A stretch of 64,000 nucleotides of DNA from positions 248,001-312,000 of the forward strand of contig NZ_JAODAB010000005.1 in the NCBI RefSeq assembly GCF_025336485.1. Reading direction: 5' to 3'. Made by a program: the position numbers and the translations under genes. Position 1 is the first letter of the stretch, and every line of letters begins with the position of its first letter. The notes beneath the pieces were generated by a model. That model searched no databases, had not been told where the DNA came from, and saw only the letters and a program-made list of their open reading frames with translations. This DNA comes from Pseudomonas citri (GTDB taxonomy: Bacteria; Pseudomonadota; Gammaproteobacteria; Pseudomonadales; Pseudomonadaceae). This document shows, one piece after another, positions 61,653 to 64,000 of this stretch.

Positions 61653-62363
61653 ATGGTTGTGCAGGTAGCCGAAACATCGGGAATTTCCCAAGACAGCTTC
61701 GAACACTTCTGGAGCCTGCGGGGTGAATGGGTGGAAGAGCCGAATGTGCGTCGCGGTGGCGAAAGCGGCGTACAACGGATCACCGGAAGACATGGCGAAC
61801 TGCTTTATGCCAAGCGTCAGACGGGACATATTTATCGGAGTGCGCTGCACCCGTTCGGTCGACCCACCGTGTTGCGTGAGCAAGACGCACTCGTGGCGCT
61901 GACCCGACTCGATGTCCACGTCCCCCGGCTGGTTTTCTGCGGCGCACAACGAGACCCGGTTCACCAGTGGCGCGCGCTGCTGGTGACCCAGGCGCTTGAA
62001 GGTTTCGAGGAAATCGAGCATTGGTATGCCGGCGGCGGACGCGAACGCCATGGTGAAGCAGTGCATGACCAACTCCTCCAGGCATTGGCCGAGAACCTGG
62101 CGCGCATGCACAGGGGGCGTTGGCAACATGGCTGCCTCTACATCAAGCATGTGTTCGTGCGGGTGACCGGAGAAGGCGCGATGGCCAAGGTCGAAGTGGC
62201 GTTGCTGGATTTCGAGAAGTGTCGCCAGCGGCTGACCGCCCGGCGTGCGGCCTCCCATGACATGAAGCAACTGCGGCGCCATTCGTCGTTCAGCGACGTT
62301 GATTGGAAGAAACTCGTCTATTTTCATGAGACGGCGTTTGGCAGCGCTATCAAAGGTTTGTAG
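61653..62363 (+). CDS. inaA: InaA-type lipopolysaccharide kinase family protein
   Basis: Kdo/WaaP-like kinase of 236 residues. Segments are RITGRHGELLYAKRQTGHIYRSALHPFGRPTVLREQDALVAL (Lys-rich nucleotide region with the conserved Glu), LAENLARMHRGRWQHGCLYIKHVFVR (catalytic loop with H-x-C-L-x-x-K-H replacing HxDLxxxN) and VALLDFEKCRQRL (DFxK metal motif). AGAGG precedes ATG 61653. It is 4 bp after the methyltransferase stop, so the two are co-translated. It matches the inaA position next to colRS. Confidence 0.88.
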   Translation: MVVQVAETSGISQDSFEHFWSLRGEWVEEPNVRRGGESGVQRITGRHGELLYAKRQTGHIYRSALHPFGRPTVLREQDALVALTRLDVHVPRLVFCGAQRDPVHQWRALLVTQALEGFEEIEHWYAGGGRERHGEAVHDQLLQALAENLARMHRGRWQHGCLYIKHVFVRVTGEGAMAKVEVALLDFEKCRQRLTARRAASHDMKQLRRHSSFSDVDWKKLVYFHETAFGSAIKGL

Positions 62364-62365
62364 CG

Positions 62366-62593
62366 ATGAAACTAGAAATTGCTAGAGGTTTGTTTTTAGC
62401 GGGAGCCCTGGCAGTTGCATCGATGGCGGTGGCTGTGTGGGAGCAGCCACGCTCGCAGATCCTCGGTGTTTCCAGTACGGACGAACATTGTCCTTTGCCC
62501 CATGTGGCCAAGGCCAGTGAAGCGGTTCGACCGGATAACGACCTGTTGCTGCTCATGTTCAGCCTTTCCCAGGGGATGAGGCCGCAGAGTTGA
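62366..62593 (+). CDS. Small exported or anchored hypothetical protein
   Basis: Protein of 75 residues starting 2 bp after inaA. An N-terminal hydrophobic segment (ARGLFLAGALAVASMAVAVW) fits a signal peptide or anchor; the rest is short and polar with HCPLPHVAKASEAV and LLLLMFSLSQGM. Bases 62438-62452 inside the frame resemble a REP unit (GTGGGAGCA, then CGCTCGC), so part of the coding region may come from a captured REP. The position matches a conserved small gene after inaA. Confidence 0.72.
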   Translation: MKLEIARGLFLAGALAVASMAVAVWEQPRSQILGVSSTDEHCPLPHVAKASEAVRPDNDLLLLMFSLSQGMRPQS

Positions 62594-62604
62594 ATGTCAG
62601 AAGC

Positions 62605-62641
62605 AAAACAAAGGCCTCGCACATGCGAGGCCTTTGTTTTT
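62605..62641. terminator. Bidirectional terminator between the ColRS cluster and the RND gene
   Basis: AAAACAAAGGCCTCGC and GCGAGGCCTTTGTTTT, 16-bp perfect arms around ACAT, with T-rich right flank. Confidence 0.94.
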
Positions 62642-62651
62642 CCAAACACCC

Positions 62652-64000
62652 TCAGGCTTTGTCCGGCCTGGCCAGCATCGTGTAGATGCAAGGCAGCACG
62701 AACAACGTGAACAGCGTGCCAATCGACATGCCCGTGGCGATTACCGTGCCGATGTCGAAGCGGCTCACCGCGCCTGCACCGGTGGCGAAAATCAGGGGCA
62801 CCATGCCGAACACCATCGCCGCGGTGGTCATCAACACCGGTCGCAGGCGAATCGAGGCGGCTTGTTCCACGGCTTCGCGCGGCGTCAGGCCCTGTTCCTT
62901 ACGTAACTGGTTGGCGAACTCGACGATCAGGATCCCGTGCTTGCTGATCAGGCCGATCAGCGTCACCAGCCCTACCTGGGTGTAGATGTTCATGCTTGAC
63001 CAACCGAGGAACAGCGGGATCAATGCGCCGCAGATGGACAATGGCACTGTCACCAGGATCACCAACGGGTCCCGGAAGCTTTCGAATTGAGCCGCCAGTA
63101 CCAGGAAGATGATCGCCAGCGCCAGGGCGAAGGTCACCCACAGCGCACTGCCTTCCTGAACGAACTGACGCGACGCGCCGGCGTAATCGAAGGCGAACCC
63201 TACCGGTGCTTCTTCACGGGCAATCTGGCGGACAGTCTCGATCGCCTCGCCCATGCTTACGGTGGGAAAGCCCGAGATCGTCACCGCGTTGAGTTGCTGG
63301 AACTGGTTCAGTTGCCGCGGCCGCGCCCGGTCGCTGACCTTGATCAAGGTCGACAGTGGTAGCGATTCGCCCTTGGTGTTTTTCACGTAGTAGTTGTTCA
63401 ACCAGTCGGGGTTGTCCCGGAACGGCCGTTCAACCTGGGCAATGACCTTGTAGCTGCGTCCCTCGAGGGTGAAGCGGTTGATCTCGGATTCACCTAGCAG
63501 GGTTGCCAGGGTGCCGCCCAGGTCTTGCATCGAAACGCCCATCTGGGCGGCCTTGGCGCGATCGATATCCACCACGACTTCGGGTTTGTCGAAGGCCAGG
63601 TCGATGTCCATGAAGGCGAATTTTCCGGATTCCAACGCGCGCTTCTTGACCCGCTCGGCGATCTCCAGCAGCGTCGCATAGTCCTTCGGTGCGTTGATGA
63701 CAAACGCGAATGGCAAACCTTCGCCAGTGCCCGGCAGCGAGGGCAGGTTGAAGCCGAAGATCTGCAGGCCGGGAATGCTCTCCAGCTTGCCCTGGACCTC
63801 GGGCAGGATTTCCATCTGGGTGCGGCTGCGTTCGTTCCAGGGCTTGAGCAAAAAGCCGCCGATGCCCGACTGCACGCCGTTGTAGCCGTTGATCTGGAAG
63901 GAGGAGTAGTACTCCGGGAACTCCTTGAAGATGGTAAGGAAATGATCGGTGTAGGCGTTCAGGTAGTCGAGGTTGGTCGTCTTCGGGGCGTTGGCCATCA
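62652..64000 (-). CDS. RND multidrug efflux permease (HAE1 family), C-terminal part
   Basis: Inner-membrane proton-driven pump of a tripartite efflux system. Only about 448 residues of the C-terminal half are in the window; the 5' end lies beyond 64000. Visible are the second periplasmic porter/docking region (GEGLPFAFVINAPKDYATLLEIAERVKKRALESGKFAFMDIDLAFDKPEVVVDIDRAKAAQMGVSMQDLGGTLATLLGE, in parts) and membrane segments TM7-TM12 (LWVTFALALAIIFLVLAAQFESFRDPLVI, then VGLVTLIGLISKHGILIVEFANQLRKE, and DIGTVIATGMSIGTLFTLFVLPCIYTML). GLISKHGILIVEF is the HAE1 signature with Lys-His. Location beside colRS/inaA matches the MexW position in P. aeruginosa. Confidence 0.92.
   Translation of the reverse strand, partial: MANAPKTTNLDYLNAYTDHFLTIFKEFPEYYSSFQINGYNGVQSGIGGFLLKPWNERSRTQMEILPEVQGKLESIPGLQIFGFNLPSLPGTGEGLPFAFVINAPKDYATLLEIAERVKKRALESGKFAFMDIDLAFDKPEVVVDIDRAKAAQMGVSMQDLGGTLATLLGESEINRFTLEGRSYKVIAQVERPFRDNPDWLNNYYVKNTKGESLPLSTLIKVSDRARPRQLNQFQQLNAVTISGFPTVSMGEAIETVRQIAREEAPVGFAFDYAGASRQFVQEGSALWVTFALALAIIFLVLAAQFESFRDPLVILVTVPLSICGALIPLFLGWSSMNIYTQVGLVTLIGLISKHGILIVEFANQLRKEQGLTPREAVEQAASIRLRPVLMTTAAMVFGMVPLIFATGAGAVSRFDIGTVIATGMSIGTLFTLFVLPCIYTMLARPDKA

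Overview
The window looks like chromosomal core DNA of a Pseudomonas, most likely of the P. fluorescens complex. The evidence is GC-rich codon use, a glucose-catabolism cluster in the usual Pseudomonas order (gap / edd-glk-gltR-gtrS / gtsABCD-oprB / hexR / zwf-pgl-eda), the sodB-bifA-icmP and colRS-inaA neighbourhoods, and many REP/REPIN-type palindromes in the intergenic gaps. I see no rRNA, tRNA, prophage, complete insertion sequence, CRISPR array or defence island. Both ends cut a gene: a FecR-type regulator on the left and an RND pump on the right.

Regions. (1) 1-1394: a Fur-boxed FecI-type sigma factor and its FecR partner. (2) 1595-20504: periplasmic capture and Entner-Doudoroff catabolism of glucose. 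It has OprB porin, the GtsABCD ABC importer, glucokinase, a hexose-6-phosphate mutarotase, Zwf, Pgl, Edd, Eda, Gap, the HexR repressor and the GltR/GtrS two-component system. Candidate HexR operators lie at gap/edd and zwf, a shared composite promoter element lies upstream of the AGE-family isomerase and gtsA, and several leaders carry Crc/Hfq-type CA motifs. (3) 20701-26063: a CefD-like PLP enzyme, a DUF3820 protein, a DUF2383 four-helix protein with a possible sigma-54 promoter, and an AaeXAB-like efflux set. (4) 26195-31544: fatty-acid activation (PhaJ-type hydratase, alpha/beta hydrolase, tandem FadD2/FadD1). (5) 31667-34237: a hypothetical protein, a BrkB-family membrane protein, a second peptide deformylase and a GNAT. 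(6) 34308-37535: the gluconate regulon gntR / gntK-gntP with three copies of one operator.

(7) 37594-42973: AlaC, a LysE exporter, a GyrI-like protein, a GNAT, and an ECF42-type sigma module (NTF2-like protein, DGPF/YCII protein, sigma with C-terminal extension) with its own candidate promoter. (8) 43111-50398: IcmP imelysin, the BifA c-di-GMP phosphodiesterase, SodB, ArgO/ArgP and an SDR epimerase. (9) 50506-55901: a coiled-coil membrane protein, a repeat-rich gap of about 545 bp, RapA and three small proteins. One of these (38 residues, 55785-55901) is easily missed. (10) 55972-64000: an envelope block of PAP2 phosphatase, LtaS-like transferase, ColRS, a methyltransferase, an InaA kinase, a small exported protein and the C-terminal part of an RND pump.

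I found no convincing undescribed system. The best leads are regulatory: the shared AGE/gtsA promoter architecture, the spread of CA motifs, the GntR operator triplet, the ECF42 promoter and a candidate ColR box. The mosaic repeat region at 51415-51900 is the main structural lead.
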